From: CAG-791 sp002392385
GTDB lineage: Bacteria; Bacillota; Clostridia; Lachnospirales; Lachnospiraceae
Direction: 5' to 3'
Assembly: GCA_946616295.1 (NCBI GenBank)
Contig: CAMOIU010000050.1
Coordinates: 1 to 23,146, forward strand
DNA length: 23,146 bases
A program made the translations under genes and the position numbers. Under the pieces are notes generated by a model, which saw only the letters and a program-made list of their open reading frames with translations, was not told the DNA's origin and ran no database searches. Positions within the stretch are counted from its first letter, which is position 1; the number at the start of each line of letters is the position of its first letter. This document shows positions 8,191-15,908 of this stretch, one piece after another.

Positions 8191-8224
8191 GAGAATCCGG
8201 CTTTCAGCCGGATTCTCTTTTTTT
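8191..8224 (+). terminator. Intrinsic terminator of pta
   Basis: GAGAATCCGGCT-TTC-AGCCGGATTCTC is a perfect 12-bp stem followed by seven T's, 63 nt after the pta stop. Confidence 0.95.
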
Positions 8225-8287
8225 CACAAATTACAACCCCCCAGATTGTGCAAAACGCAGAAAGCTTGTGGCTTTTTTATCAATACA

Positions 8288-8317
8288 TTGACAATTCTGT
8301 CTATTTCAACTTAGAAT
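8288..8317 (+). promoter_or_regulatory. Promoter of the tctCBA operon
   Basis: A consensus TTGACA (8288-8293) and TAGAAT (8312-8317) are 18 bp apart, 50 bp before the tctC start codon. The operator palindrome begins four bases after the -10 box. Confidence 0.75.
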
Positions 8318-8320
8318 GAT

Positions 8321-8340
8321 TATGTCATATGTATGACATA
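8321..8340. promoter_or_regulatory. Perfect 20-bp operator at the transcription start of tctCBA
   Basis: TATGTCATATGTATGACATA has perfect 9-bp arms around TG. It lies immediately after the -10 box, covering the expected transcription start, so a bound dimer would block transcription. The GntR/FCD regulator at 14253 is the likely ligand-responsive repressor; that link is inference from proximity and from the usual short palindromes of that family. Confidence 0.7.
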
Positions 8341-8367
8341 TTCATTCTTTTCATCAAGGAGGTAATT

Positions 8368-9342
8368 ATGAAGAAACGTAGTGTATTGTGTCTGGTACTT
8401 GCGGCTATCCTTGCACTGGGGCTGGTTGGCTGCGGCGGTGGCAGCAGCAGCGCGGCGGCGTATCCGGATCAGGCGATCGAGCTGGTCATTCCCGCCAGTG
8501 CCGGCGGCGGCAGCGACATCATGGCGCGTCTGCTGGTGCAGATCATCCAGGACAATGATCTGTGCTCTCAAGTCATCACACCCGTGAACAAGCAGGGCGG
8601 CGGCGGCAGCGCCGGTCAGGCTTATGTCAACTCCAAGAGTGATCCTAACTACACGATCTTCACCATCAACGATGCGCACACGATCGCTTCGAACGTTTCC
8701 GAGACCAGGCCGGAGGGCGGCTTCACCCCTATCTGCATGCTGGCCAAGGACGAAGTGCTCCTGGTGACCAAGGCGGATTCGCCTTATCAGACCATGGACG
8801 ACGCCATCGCGGCGATCCAGGCGAATCCCATGGGTCTGACCGTCGGCTGCGCTGATCAGCTGGACAAGATCTGTGTCTTCGATATCAACAATTCCTACGG
8901 CGTTGAGTTCAACAATGTGTACTTCGACAGTGCCGGTGAGATCGCGACTGCGATCATGGGCGACCATGTTGAATTCGGTATCTTCAATCCCAGTGAGTGC
9001 GCTTCCCTGGTCGAGGGCGGCGAGCTCAAGGCTCTTGCTTCCTTCTCCACCGAGCGCTGCGCGGCTCCTCTGGACGATGTCCCGACCTTCACCGAGCTCG
9101 GTCACGATGATCTTGTCTTCGCTATGTCCCGCGGCATCATGGGCCCTGCCGGCATGAGCGAGGAGGCACAGAAGTATTGGAGCGATATCTTCGAGAAGGT
9201 CTGCGCCACCGATGCCTGGACCAAGGACTATGTGGAAGCCAACGGTCTGACCCCCACCTTCATGAACTATGAAGAGTACACAACCTACTATGAGGAGAAT
9301 GAGAAGAACCTGGTCGAGAAGATCGCCGTCCTCGGCGAATGA
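8368..9342 (+). CDS. tctC: Tripartite tricarboxylate transporter substrate-binding lipoprotein (TctC family)
   Basis: This 324-residue extracellular binding protein captures a carboxylated solute for the TctA/TctB membrane pair. Residues 1-22 form a lipoprotein signal (MKKRSVLCLVL, lipobox LVGC, Cys22 lipidated), followed by a Gly/Ser/Ala linker. The mature part shows TctC/Bug hallmarks: YPDQAIELVIPASAGGGSD with MARLL near the N-terminus, and NDVPTF-like LDDVPTFTELG, then SRGIMGPAGMSEE, toward the C-terminus. An upstream in-frame ATG at 8329 overlaps the operator palindrome; the ATG at 8368 with AAGGAGG at an ideal distance is the true start. It is the first gene of the operon and is followed by a hairpin that probably raises its expression over the membrane genes. 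The substrate is unknown; the family takes up citrate, other di/tricarboxylates and various sugar acids or aromatics. Confidence 0.9.
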   Translation: MKKRSVLCLVLAAILALGLVGCGGGSSSAAAYPDQAIELVIPASAGGGSDIMARLLVQIIQDNDLCSQVITPVNKQGGGGSAGQAYVNSKSDPNYTIFTINDAHTIASNVSETRPEGGFTPICMLAKDEVLLVTKADSPYQTMDDAIAAIQANPMGLTVGCADQLDKICVFDINNSYGVEFNNVYFDSAGEIATAIMGDHVEFGIFNPSECASLVEGGELKALASFSTERCAAPLDDVPTFTELGHDDLVFAMSRGIMGPAGMSEEAQKYWSDIFEKVCATDAWTKDYVEANGLTPTFMNYEEYTTYYEENEKNLVEKIAVLGE

Positions 9343-9358
9343 TCTGCAGGGTATTCGG

Positions 9359-9386
9359 CCGGGAGCCATCCACGGATGGCTCCCGG
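9359..9386 (+). other. Intercistronic hairpin between tctC and tctB
   Basis: CCGGGAGCCATCC (9359-9371) and GGATGGCTCCCGG (9374-9386) form a perfect 13-bp stem with a two-base centre and no T-run. Such hairpins after a binding-protein gene commonly protect the upstream mRNA or partly attenuate downstream genes. Confidence 0.7.
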
Positions 9387-9458
9387 ACTCTCTGAGAAGC
9401 TGATGTTTCTTTGAATCTGCTGCTTTCAGGGCCCGGGGCCCGAGGTGAGGTGAACTTT

Positions 9459-9932
9459 ATGGTATCTGATCTGATTCTCTCTGTGATTCTGATCATATTG
9501 GCCCTTGTCTGGGGCTATATCGGAATCTTCCAACTGGGGCTCTGGATCCCCGGCGTTTCTGCTGACTCCGGCTTCATCCCCACTGTTTTCAGCGTTGTGC
9601 TGCTGATCTGTGCCGTGCTCTCACTGGTCCAGACTCTGAAGAAGCTCCGCGAGGGCGGTGCGGAAGGCGGCGCGGTGGAGAACCCGCTGAGCAATTTCGA
9701 GCTTCCTGCCTTCATCCGGAAGTACAGTGTCGTTCTCTTCTGTATTTTCGGCATCCTGTGCCTGCAGTATCTGGGGCTGGTCCCCATGTGCTTCCTGCTG
9801 ATCTTCGGCTGGATGATCCTCATGAACCGCTTCCCGCTGGTCAGGAGTTTTCTCATCGCTGCTATCGTCACGGTCTGTATCTATCTGATATTTGACTTTT
9901 GGCTGAAGATTCCCTTCCCGGGACTGTTCTGA
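9459..9932 (+). CDS. tctB: Tripartite tricarboxylate transporter small membrane subunit (TctB family)
   Basis: This 157-residue integral membrane protein has the TctB pattern. One helix lies near the N-terminus (SDLILSVILIILALVWGYI), a short loop with PGVSADSGFIPTV follows, and a second helix comes next (VVLLICAVLSLVQTL). A charged cytoplasmic stretch leads to two or three helices at the C-terminus (VVLFCIFGILCLQYL and FLIAAIVTVCIYLIF). It is the accessory membrane subunit partnering TctA. The frame opens at 9411, but the ATG at 9459 is preferred: it has a GAGGTGA ribosome site and avoids a charged, non-membrane leader. It is 14 nt from tctA, in the usual C-B-A order. Confidence 0.85.
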   Translation: MVSDLILSVILIILALVWGYIGIFQLGLWIPGVSADSGFIPTVFSVVLLICAVLSLVQTLKKLREGGAEGGAVENPLSNFELPAFIRKYSVVLFCIFGILCLQYLGLVPMCFLLIFGWMILMNRFPLVRSFLIAAIVTVCIYLIFDFWLKIPFPGLF

Positions 9933-9946
9933 GACAGGAGGCGGTT

Positions 9947-11461
9947 ATGTTAGCAAATTTCCAAAGCTTACTGATGGGTCTGTCCACAGCGGTCACGCCC
10001 TATAACCTGTTGGCCTGCCTGATCGGCGGTGTCCTGGGTATCTTCGTCGGCGCGCTTCCGGGCGTCGGCGCGGTGGCTGGCTGCTCCCTGCTGCTGCCCA
10101 TCACCTACAAGATGAATCCCGTGGCCGCCATCATCATGCTGGCCGGCATCTACTACGGCAACATGTACGGCGGCGCTTACAGCGCGATCCTTCTGAACAT
10201 TCCCGGTGACTCCCCGGCGGTCATGACGGCGGTGGAAGGCTATCCCATGACCCGCCGCGGTCTGGCGGGCAGGGCCCTGTTCACCGCGAACTTTTCTTCC
10301 TTTGTCGGCGGCAGCATCGGTATCATCTGCCTGACCATGGTCGGCCCTCTTCTGGCCCAGATCGGTCTGAAGTTCGGCCCGCCGGAGATGGCTTCCCTGA
10401 CCTTCCTGGCCCTGACCTCCATCGGCTGGATGCTGGGTGACGACCCCAAGAAGGGGCTGATTGCCACCGCTCTGGGCGTCATGATCAGCAACATCGGCAT
10501 GGATGCCTCGTCGGCCAATTTCCGCTACACCTTCGGTTCCACCAACCTGCTCAGCGGTATTTCCTTCATCCCCCTGGTCGTCGGCATGTTCGGCTTCAGC
10601 CAGGTCCTGAACATGGTCACAGGCGGTACCAAGGTGGACGAGTCCGTCCACGTGGGCAAGCTCAGCCTCAAGGAGAGCATGCTGACCAAAAAGGAGATGA
10701 TCAGTCTCCTGCCCCAGTGCCTCAGGACCTCCCTGGTGGGCGGTTTCATCGGCTTCCTGCCCGGCGCCGGCGGCACGACGTCTGCCTTCCTGGCTTACAT
10801 GATGGAGCGCAAGATCAATAAGCACCGCGACGAGATGGGCGGCAAAACAGGCTCCATCTACGGTGTGAGTGCCGTTGAATCCGCTAATAACGCGGCTTCC
10901 GTCGGCGCCTTCATCCCGCTCCTGTCCCTGGGTATCCCCGGATCCTCCACCACCGCCGTTCTGCTGGGCGGCCTGATGGCCTGGGGTCTCAAGCCCGGTC
11001 CGCTCCTCTTCCAGCAGGAACCGGATTTCTGCTGGAGCCTGATCGGTTCCATGTACATCGGCAACGTGCTCTGCCTGATCTTCGGTCTGGCTGTGATCCC
11101 CTTCCTGATGAAGCTGATGAAGGTGCCTGCCAACATCCTGGCTCCCATCATCACCGTGGTCTGCATCGTCGGCGCCTACGCGGACAGCAACAGCATGTTC
11201 GCCGTCTGGACCATGCTGGTCGCAGGCGTCATCACCTTCATGCTGCAGAAGAAGGGCATCCCCAGCACGCCCATTATCCTGAGCTTCGTCCTGGCCCCCA
11301 CCTTCGAGCTGAAGGTCCGTCAGGCTCTGGAGATCTCCAACTGCAACCTTCTCATCTTCCTGCAGAAACCGATTTCCCTGTTCTTCCTGCTCTTCGCTGC
11401 CGCCATGCTCCTGGCGCCCGCAGCCATCAAGCTCGTGAACAGAAATAAGAAAGGAGTCTGA
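9947..11461 (+). CDS. tctA: Tripartite tricarboxylate transporter large membrane subunit (TctA family)
   Basis: This 504-residue, 11-12-helix permease forms the ion-driven translocation channel of a TTT-family importer. TctA signatures are plain: GGVLGIFVGALPGVG near residues 25-40, YYGNMYGGAYSAILLNIPGD around 65-90, and the repeat-related second motif GFIGFLPGAGGTTSAFLAY, then SLGIPGSSTTAVLLGGL. The twin Pro-Gly-rich loops reflect the internal duplication of the family. An in-frame ATG at 9899 lies inside tctB; the ATG at 9947 with AGGAGG is correct. The next gene starts 3 nt after the stop, giving a tight operon and implying that the imported compound is the substrate of the downstream enzymes. 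Confidence 0.93.
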   Translation: MLANFQSLLMGLSTAVTPYNLLACLIGGVLGIFVGALPGVGAVAGCSLLLPITYKMNPVAAIIMLAGIYYGNMYGGAYSAILLNIPGDSPAVMTAVEGYPMTRRGLAGRALFTANFSSFVGGSIGIICLTMVGPLLAQIGLKFGPPEMASLTFLALTSIGWMLGDDPKKGLIATALGVMISNIGMDASSANFRYTFGSTNLLSGISFIPLVVGMFGFSQVLNMVTGGTKVDESVHVGKLSLKESMLTKKEMISLLPQCLRTSLVGGFIGFLPGAGGTTSAFLAYMMERKINKHRDEMGGKTGSIYGVSAVESANNAASVGAFIPLLSLGIPGSSTTAVLLGGLMAWGLKPGPLLFQQEPDFCWSLIGSMYIGNVLCLIFGLAVIPFLMKLMKVPANILAPIITVVCIVGAYADSNSMFAVWTMLVAGVITFMLQKKGIPSTPIILSFVLAPTFELKVRQALEISNCNLLIFLQKPISLFFLLFAAAMLLAPAAIKLVNRNKKGV

Positions 11462-11464
11462 TCC

Positions 11465-12823
11465 ATGGATTTCACCAACCTGATCCCCAAGGACGCCAAA
11501 CCCTCCCGTGTCGGCATCATCGGCGCGACCAAGGGATACGGATACACCCTTCTGGCCCAGCTCAGAAAGGTCCCGCTCCTCTCCCTGCGCGTCATCTCCT
11601 CCCGTCATGAGGACGAGTGCCGTCAGGTCCTGGAAGAGCTCGGCTGGGAACCTTCCTCCATCGTGGCCTGCGCGGACAAGGCGCAGATCGACGCGGCCCC
11701 CGCGGACGCTGTCCTGATCGTCACCGACTATCGTCTGGTCCCTGAGTGCGGCATCACCTCCCTGGTGGAGTGCACCGGCAACACCGCCGTCAGCACCGAC
11801 GCTGCCCTGACCGCCCTGAACAAAGGCATCAACGTCTACATGGTCTCCAAGGAGACCGACAGCATCTGCGGTCCCCTGCTCAACCAGGTCGCCGCGCAGA
11901 ACGGCGCAGTCTACGCTCTGGTCAACGGCGACCAGCCCCGCAACCTGGTGGACCTCTATTCCTGGGCCCGTTTCATCGGACTGGACGTCATCGCCGCCGG
12001 CAAGGCCTCTGAGTACGATTTCATCTACGATCCGGAAACACAGGAATTCTCCTACCTCGACTATAAGGAGCAGCTTCCGGCCCTGGGTGACTGCTGGGCC
12101 TATGAGGGCACAGATACCCTGAAGGCCCGCCGGGCTCTTCTGGAACAGCACACCGACGTCATTTCCGCCGACCTGTGCGAGATGAACCTGGTATCCAACA
12201 TCACCGGCTTTGTCCCCGCGGCGCCGACCATGAACTACCCTATCGCCAAGGTCAGCGAGCTCGCCGAGATCTTCGTCCCCGAGGAGGATGGGGGTATTCT
12301 GAAGCGGACCGGCGTGGTGGATGTCTTCTTCCACCTCCACCGTCCCGACGAGGCCAGCTTCGCCGGCGGCGAGTTCGTCATCGTCCGCTGCGACAACGAC
12401 ACAGTCTGGCAGCTCCTGGCGGAGAAAGGCCACGTCGTCAGCAGATCCGGCAAGTACGCCTGCCTCTATGAGCCCTGGCATTACATGGGCGTGGAGACCG
12501 TAGCCTCCATCGTTCTGGGCGACCAGCTGGGCATCGGCACCCACACCGAATGCCGTCAGGTCTCCGTCCTGACCGGCGTCGCCAAGTGGGACATCCCCGC
12601 CGGCACCACCCTGCAGGTGGCGGGCCACCACCACATGATCGACGGCCTGCGGCCCGAACTGACCACTCTCAGCGAAGCACCCGAGGATGTGGCCCCCTTC
12701 TACCTTCTCAACGGCGCGGTCGTCACCAGGGACATCCGCAAGGGCGAGTTCGTCTCCCTCGGTGCCGTCGAGCTCCGCAGCAAGGAGACCCTGGGCTACT
12801 ACCTCGAGGGACTGAAGGTCTGA
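11465..12823 (+). CDS. NAD(P)-dependent homoserine-dehydrogenase-like oxidoreductase with C-terminal SAF domain
   Basis: This 452-residue protein has an N-terminal Rossmann-like domain. Its nucleotide loop is VGIIGATKGYGYTLL (residues 16-30), and VECTGNT and NVYMVSKETD at about 101-132 resemble homoserine-dehydrogenase-like enzymes. The C-terminal part (about 371-437: GVAKWDIPAGTTLQVAG, PFYLLNGAVVTRDIRKGEF) is a SAF domain of the antifreeze/altronate-dehydratase/FlgA type. Such SAF oxidoreductases recur in sugar-acid and polyol loci, where some databases mislabel them FlgA. The exact reaction is not known to me. It starts 3 nt after tctA with a weak GAAAGGAG site, so it is co-translated with the transporter and probably oxidises or reduces the imported acid or a derived intermediate. 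It is not likely to be a threonine-pathway homoserine dehydrogenase: there is no ACT domain, and the context is catabolic. Confidence 0.8.
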   Translation: MDFTNLIPKDAKPSRVGIIGATKGYGYTLLAQLRKVPLLSLRVISSRHEDECRQVLEELGWEPSSIVACADKAQIDAAPADAVLIVTDYRLVPECGITSLVECTGNTAVSTDAALTALNKGINVYMVSKETDSICGPLLNQVAAQNGAVYALVNGDQPRNLVDLYSWARFIGLDVIAAGKASEYDFIYDPETQEFSYLDYKEQLPALGDCWAYEGTDTLKARRALLEQHTDVISADLCEMNLVSNITGFVPAAPTMNYPIAKVSELAEIFVPEEDGGILKRTGVVDVFFHLHRPDEASFAGGEFVIVRCDNDTVWQLLAEKGHVVSRSGKYACLYEPWHYMGVETVASIVLGDQLGIGTHTECRQVSVLTGVAKWDIPAGTTLQVAGHHHMIDGLRPELTTLSEAPEDVAPFYLLNGAVVTRDIRKGEFVSLGAVELRSKETLGYYLEGLKV

Positions 12824-12946
12824 TGACCCCCGGTCAGGACCGCAGCGGCATTTGATCCCGTATGTCCGCCCGGGACACCTGACGCCGGCCGCGCGGCCGC
12901 AGAAACAGGTTTTTCAATGTGAAATTTAAATAAAGGAGGTTTCACC

Positions 12947-13987
12947 ATGAGTTATTTCCATCGTGTATCCAGTCAGACCCGCACCCGTTTCTGGATCAAC
13001 AACGTGACCCGTGAGCAGGCCCGTCTCGCCCTCGAGAACGGCGCCACCGGCTGCACCCAGAACCCCTCCTTCACCTATAAGATGCTCGTCCATCCCGAAG
13101 AGGGCGAGTACGCCAAGGACCTCTACCGCAAGATCCTGCGCGAAGAGCCCGACGATTCCGAGGCTCTGGTGAAGCTTCAGCGTGAACTGGTCGGCGAGGT
13201 CGCCAAACAGTTCCTGCCCCTCTACGAGCAGTCCGGCGGCCAGCTCGGCTATGTCTCCATCCAGGGCGATCCCTTCGATGAGAGCTACGACAACATCATG
13301 GAGAAGGCCCGCTACAACCGCGAGGCCGGTCCCAACATCATGATCAAGATCCCCGCCACCGACCACGGCATCGAAGCCATCGAGCAGTGCGTCCGCGAGG
13401 GCATCCCGCTCAACTGCACGGAGGTTTTTGCCCTGCAGCAGGTGATCGACGTCATGGACGCCTACGAGCGCGGAGCCAAGGGCATGAAGAATCCTCCTGT
13501 GGTCTACATCTCCCACATCGCCGGCATCTTCGATCAGTACCTGGCAGCCCAGGCCCGGGAGCAGGGGATCGACATCTCCTCCGACGCTCTCTGGTATGCC
13601 GGCAAGATCGTGGCCCAGAAGGTCCGCGCCTACATGGATGACCGCAACACTCCCATCAAGCTCATCAACGGCGGCGCCCGCGGCCTCCAGCACTTCACCG
13701 AGTGGGTAGGCGGCGACGTCTCCAACACCATCAACTGGTCCGGCACCGCGGACAAGCTCATCGAGCAGGATCCGCCGGTTGTCCGCAGATTCGACGCACC
13801 TGTGCCGCCCGCCATCCTCGACGAGCTGGTCAACAAGCTGCCTGACTTCGAGAAGGCCTACTTCACCGGCAGACTGAAACCCGAAGAGTACGAGCCCTTC
13901 GGCCCCGTCGAGCTCTTCTGCTCCAGCTTCCGCAGAGACTGGAAGGGCGCCCTGGACATCGCTGCCGAGCTCAGAAAGTCCCTGTAA
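12947..13987 (+). CDS. Divergent transaldolase-family protein
   Basis: This 346-residue TIM-barrel protein belongs to the transaldolase family. TQNPSF (N39-P-S) matches the TNPS motif; NIMIKIPAT places the Schiff-base Lys at residue 134; NCTEVF matches the NxT motif (Thr158). By eye, two other sites differ from classical enzymes. The catalytic Asp of strand 1 (D17 in TalB, D6 in FSA) aligns with Asn18 in FWINNVT. The phosphate-binding Arg of VGR aligns with Ile194 in ISHIAGIF. So lysine chemistry seems kept, but substrate and proton relay may be altered; a role as an aldolase on an unphosphorylated or unusual substrate is inference. A strong AAAGGAGG site precedes the ATG. The 123-nt spacer from the oxidoreductase has GC-rich palindromic stretches but no convincing terminator, so it is treated as the operon's last gene. 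Confidence 0.8.
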   Translation: MSYFHRVSSQTRTRFWINNVTREQARLALENGATGCTQNPSFTYKMLVHPEEGEYAKDLYRKILREEPDDSEALVKLQRELVGEVAKQFLPLYEQSGGQLGYVSIQGDPFDESYDNIMEKARYNREAGPNIMIKIPATDHGIEAIEQCVREGIPLNCTEVFALQQVIDVMDAYERGAKGMKNPPVVYISHIAGIFDQYLAAQAREQGIDISSDALWYAGKIVAQKVRAYMDDRNTPIKLINGGARGLQHFTEWVGGDVSNTINWSGTADKLIEQDPPVVRRFDAPVPPAILDELVNKLPDFEKAYFTGRLKPEEYEPFGPVELFCSSFRRDWKGALDIAAELRKSL

Positions 13988-14082
13988 GCCCTTTTCACAG
14001 GAAACGCCCTCTGCTCACTATGGAATACTCGCTGTGTAACACTTGCTGTGAGTCAGATGGAGATCTGCTGTGAATAAGCCGC

Positions 14083-14128
14083 AGAGCGGGCGGCCGGCCC
14101 TGTTCCCTGGTCGGCTGCCCGCTCTTTT
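14083..14128 (+). terminator. Intrinsic terminator of the tctCBA operon
   Basis: AGAGCGGGCGGCCGGCC pairs with GGTCGGCTGCCCGCTCT (17 bp with two G-T type pairs, nine-base loop), followed by TTTT. It lies about 100 nt after the transaldolase-family gene. The rest of 13988-14252 holds no gene that I can see. Confidence 0.85.
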
Positions 14129-14252
14129 AATATATTATCGATTATTATTTCTTTATATATTGTTCGCCATTTATCTGAACCATTTTCGAAACTAAGTCCC
14201 GTATGGTATCATGAAACCGGTAACCGATCAACCGTCAAGGAAGCAGGAAAAA

Positions 14253-14996
14253 ATGGATAAAAACGATCAGCTCATAACCAAGCTGCGCATGGACAACCGG
14301 GGCAACGCCTCGGACCAGCTGGCGGAGAAGATCCGCAGCCGCATCCTCTCCGGCGAGATACCGGCGGGCTATGTTTTTCCCGCAGAGACAGAATTCTGCG
14401 CGGACCTGGGCGTCGGCCGCAGCACCCTGCGCGACGCCTACAAGGCCCTGGAAAGCACCGGTTTCATCAAAAGGATCAAACACGTCGGCACCGTCGTGAA
14501 CGGCTACTCCGACATCTCCCGGGACGCCCCCCTCAGGACCAGCCTCATGATGTCGGATTTTGACGAGCTCATGGAATTCCGTACCATGATCGAGGCCGAG
14601 CTGGCCCGCCTGTCCGCCTCCCGCGCCACCGACGAGAACATCCATCGCATGGAATACTGTCTGGACCAGATGCGGGCCCACACCGACGACCTGGACCAGC
14701 TGACCGACTACGACACTGAATTCCACCTCGAGATCGCCAAAGCCTCCGGCAACCGGATCCTGATCGCCGCCATGGAGGGCGCCCGCGACATCTTCCGCCA
14801 CGGCGTCCACGAGGCCTTCACCGTCGATACCGAGGCCAACATCGCCGAGGCCCTGGAGCTCCACACCAAGATCCTCGATGCCATCCGCCACGGCGACAGC
14901 GAGCGCTCCTACGCCCTCATGCGCCGCCACATCGAATCCATCAACGAACGCCGCGAACGCACGGAAAGCGCGGAAAGCACGGAAAGCGCGGAATAA
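14253..14996 (+). CDS. GntR-family regulator with FCD (FadR-type) ligand domain
   Basis: This 247-residue regulator has a winged helix-turn-helix at about residues 19-83 (FPAETEFCADLGVGRSTLRD, then ALESTGFIKRI) and an FCD domain at about 105-230. The metal/ligand residues of the FCD fold are visible as Asp154, His158, His204 and His226. FCD proteins bind carboxylates or sugar acids. The frame opens at 14211, but the ATG at 14253 has AGGAAG and CAGGA upstream, while 14211 lacks a ribosome site. A 9-bp palindrome, CGGTAACCG, lies at 14218-14226 just upstream. The C-terminal tail (TESAESTESAE) is a perfect-register 18-bp tandem duplication ending in the stop codon. It probably represses the tctCBA operon through the 20-bp operator at 8321-8340. 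Confidence 0.9.
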   Translation: MDKNDQLITKLRMDNRGNASDQLAEKIRSRILSGEIPAGYVFPAETEFCADLGVGRSTLRDAYKALESTGFIKRIKHVGTVVNGYSDISRDAPLRTSLMMSDFDELMEFRTMIEAELARLSASRATDENIHRMEYCLDQMRAHTDDLDQLTDYDTEFHLEIAKASGNRILIAAMEGARDIFRHGVHEAFTVDTEANIAEALELHTKILDAIRHGDSERSYALMRRHIESINERRERTESAESTESAE

Positions 14997-15047
14997 GCAC
15001 AGCCGGTCCATGCCGTCTCATGCCGGCGGCCACGAAAGGAAATAAGC

Positions 15048-15851
15048 ATGCACATCGCTGTTTCAGTCATCACACCCGAGGTCCGGGGCGAAGCGCCCCT
15101 GGCCCTCTTCAAAGGCGATTTCTCCACACGCCTGTCCAAAGCCGCCGCCTGCGGCTATGAGGGAATCGAGCTGGTCACCACCGACCCTGCCTCCCTGGAC
15201 GCCGCGGATATCCGCCGCAGCCTCCAGGCCAACGGCCTTCAGGCCGCCGCCGTCGCGACAGGCTACATCTCCGCCTCCCGCGGCCTCACCCTCACCTCGC
15301 CCGATCCGGAGATCTGCGCCGCCGCGCGGGCACTTTTAGAGGATCTGATTCGTTTTGCCGCCGCTGTGGGCAGCCCCATCGTCACCATCGGGAGCTTCCG
15401 GGGCATGTCTGCCAATGCCGGCGCTTCCGCCGTCTGGCTCAGCGAAGCCCTGGCCTCCGTGGATGCCCTGGCCGCCTCCCTGAACGTCCGCCTGGCCCTG
15501 GAGGCCATCCGGCCTCAGGACACGGATCTTCTCAACAACGGCGCCCAGATCTGCGCTCTCCTGGATGCCGGCTCCTACACCAGTGCCGGCCTCCTTCTGG
15601 ACAGCTACCACGTATTCGGCAACGAGCCCGGTGAAGCAGAGGCCTTCCGCCTCTACAAGGACCGCCTCATCCACGTCCACTTGGCCGACACCGGCCGCAA
15701 GCCCCTGGGCCGGGGAAGCTACGACTTCGCTGCCATGGAAGCCGTCCTCCGCGACATCGGCTACACCGGCTGGCAGAGCCTGGAGCTCGCCCGCGGTGAC
15801 GATCCCGACGGAAATGCAAGGGTGAGCATGGAGTATTTGAAGGGGCTTTAA
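15048..15851 (+). CDS. Sugar phosphate isomerase/epimerase-like protein (xylose isomerase-like TIM barrel)
   Basis: This 267-residue AP-endonuclease-2-type TIM barrel carries the metal site expected for isomerases/epimerases of this fold: Glu152 (LALEAIRPQD), Asp185 and His188 (LLLDSYHVF), His211 (IHVHLADTG), and Glu246 (SLELARG). Relatives include hydroxypyruvate isomerase, 3-keto sugar epimerases and 2-keto-myo-inositol dehydratase. A simple aldose/ketose or keto-acid isomerisation is therefore likely, but the substrate is unknown. AAAGGAA precedes the ATG. It lies 51 nt after the GntR gene and probably shares its transcript. With the transporter, SAF oxidoreductase and transaldolase-like protein it completes a plausible catabolic set for one carboxylated sugar-like compound. 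Confidence 0.82.
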   Translation: MHIAVSVITPEVRGEAPLALFKGDFSTRLSKAAACGYEGIELVTTDPASLDAADIRRSLQANGLQAAAVATGYISASRGLTLTSPDPEICAAARALLEDLIRFAAAVGSPIVTIGSFRGMSANAGASAVWLSEALASVDALAASLNVRLALEAIRPQDTDLLNNGAQICALLDAGSYTSAGLLLDSYHVFGNEPGEAEAFRLYKDRLIHVHLADTGRKPLGRGSYDFAAMEAVLRDIGYTGWQSLELARGDDPDGNARVSMEYLKGL

Positions 15852-15860
15852 AATCAATGT

Positions 15861-15907
15861 TGGCGCCGCCAGAATGATGGCACCGCCAGAATACTGGCAC
15901 CGCCGGG
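15861..15907. repeat. Three short 17-bp direct repeats
   Basis: TGGCRCCGCC recurs at 15861, 15878 and 15895, exactly 17 bp apart; the first two are followed by AGAAT. They sit directly between the isomerase-like gene's stop and the 61-bp array. Confidence 0.7.
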
Positions 15908-15908
15908 A

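Noticed and set aside
9968..12634. An 888-codon minus-strand frame opposite tctA and the SAF oxidoreductase
   Set aside because: It is the mirror of two well-supported genes; composition (Gly, Asp, His, Gln) is typical of antisense GC-rich frames.
13988..14082. GCTGTG repeats after the transaldolase-like gene as a repeat array
   Set aside because: Three copies at 14031, 14045 and 14067 have irregular spacing and no shared flanks.
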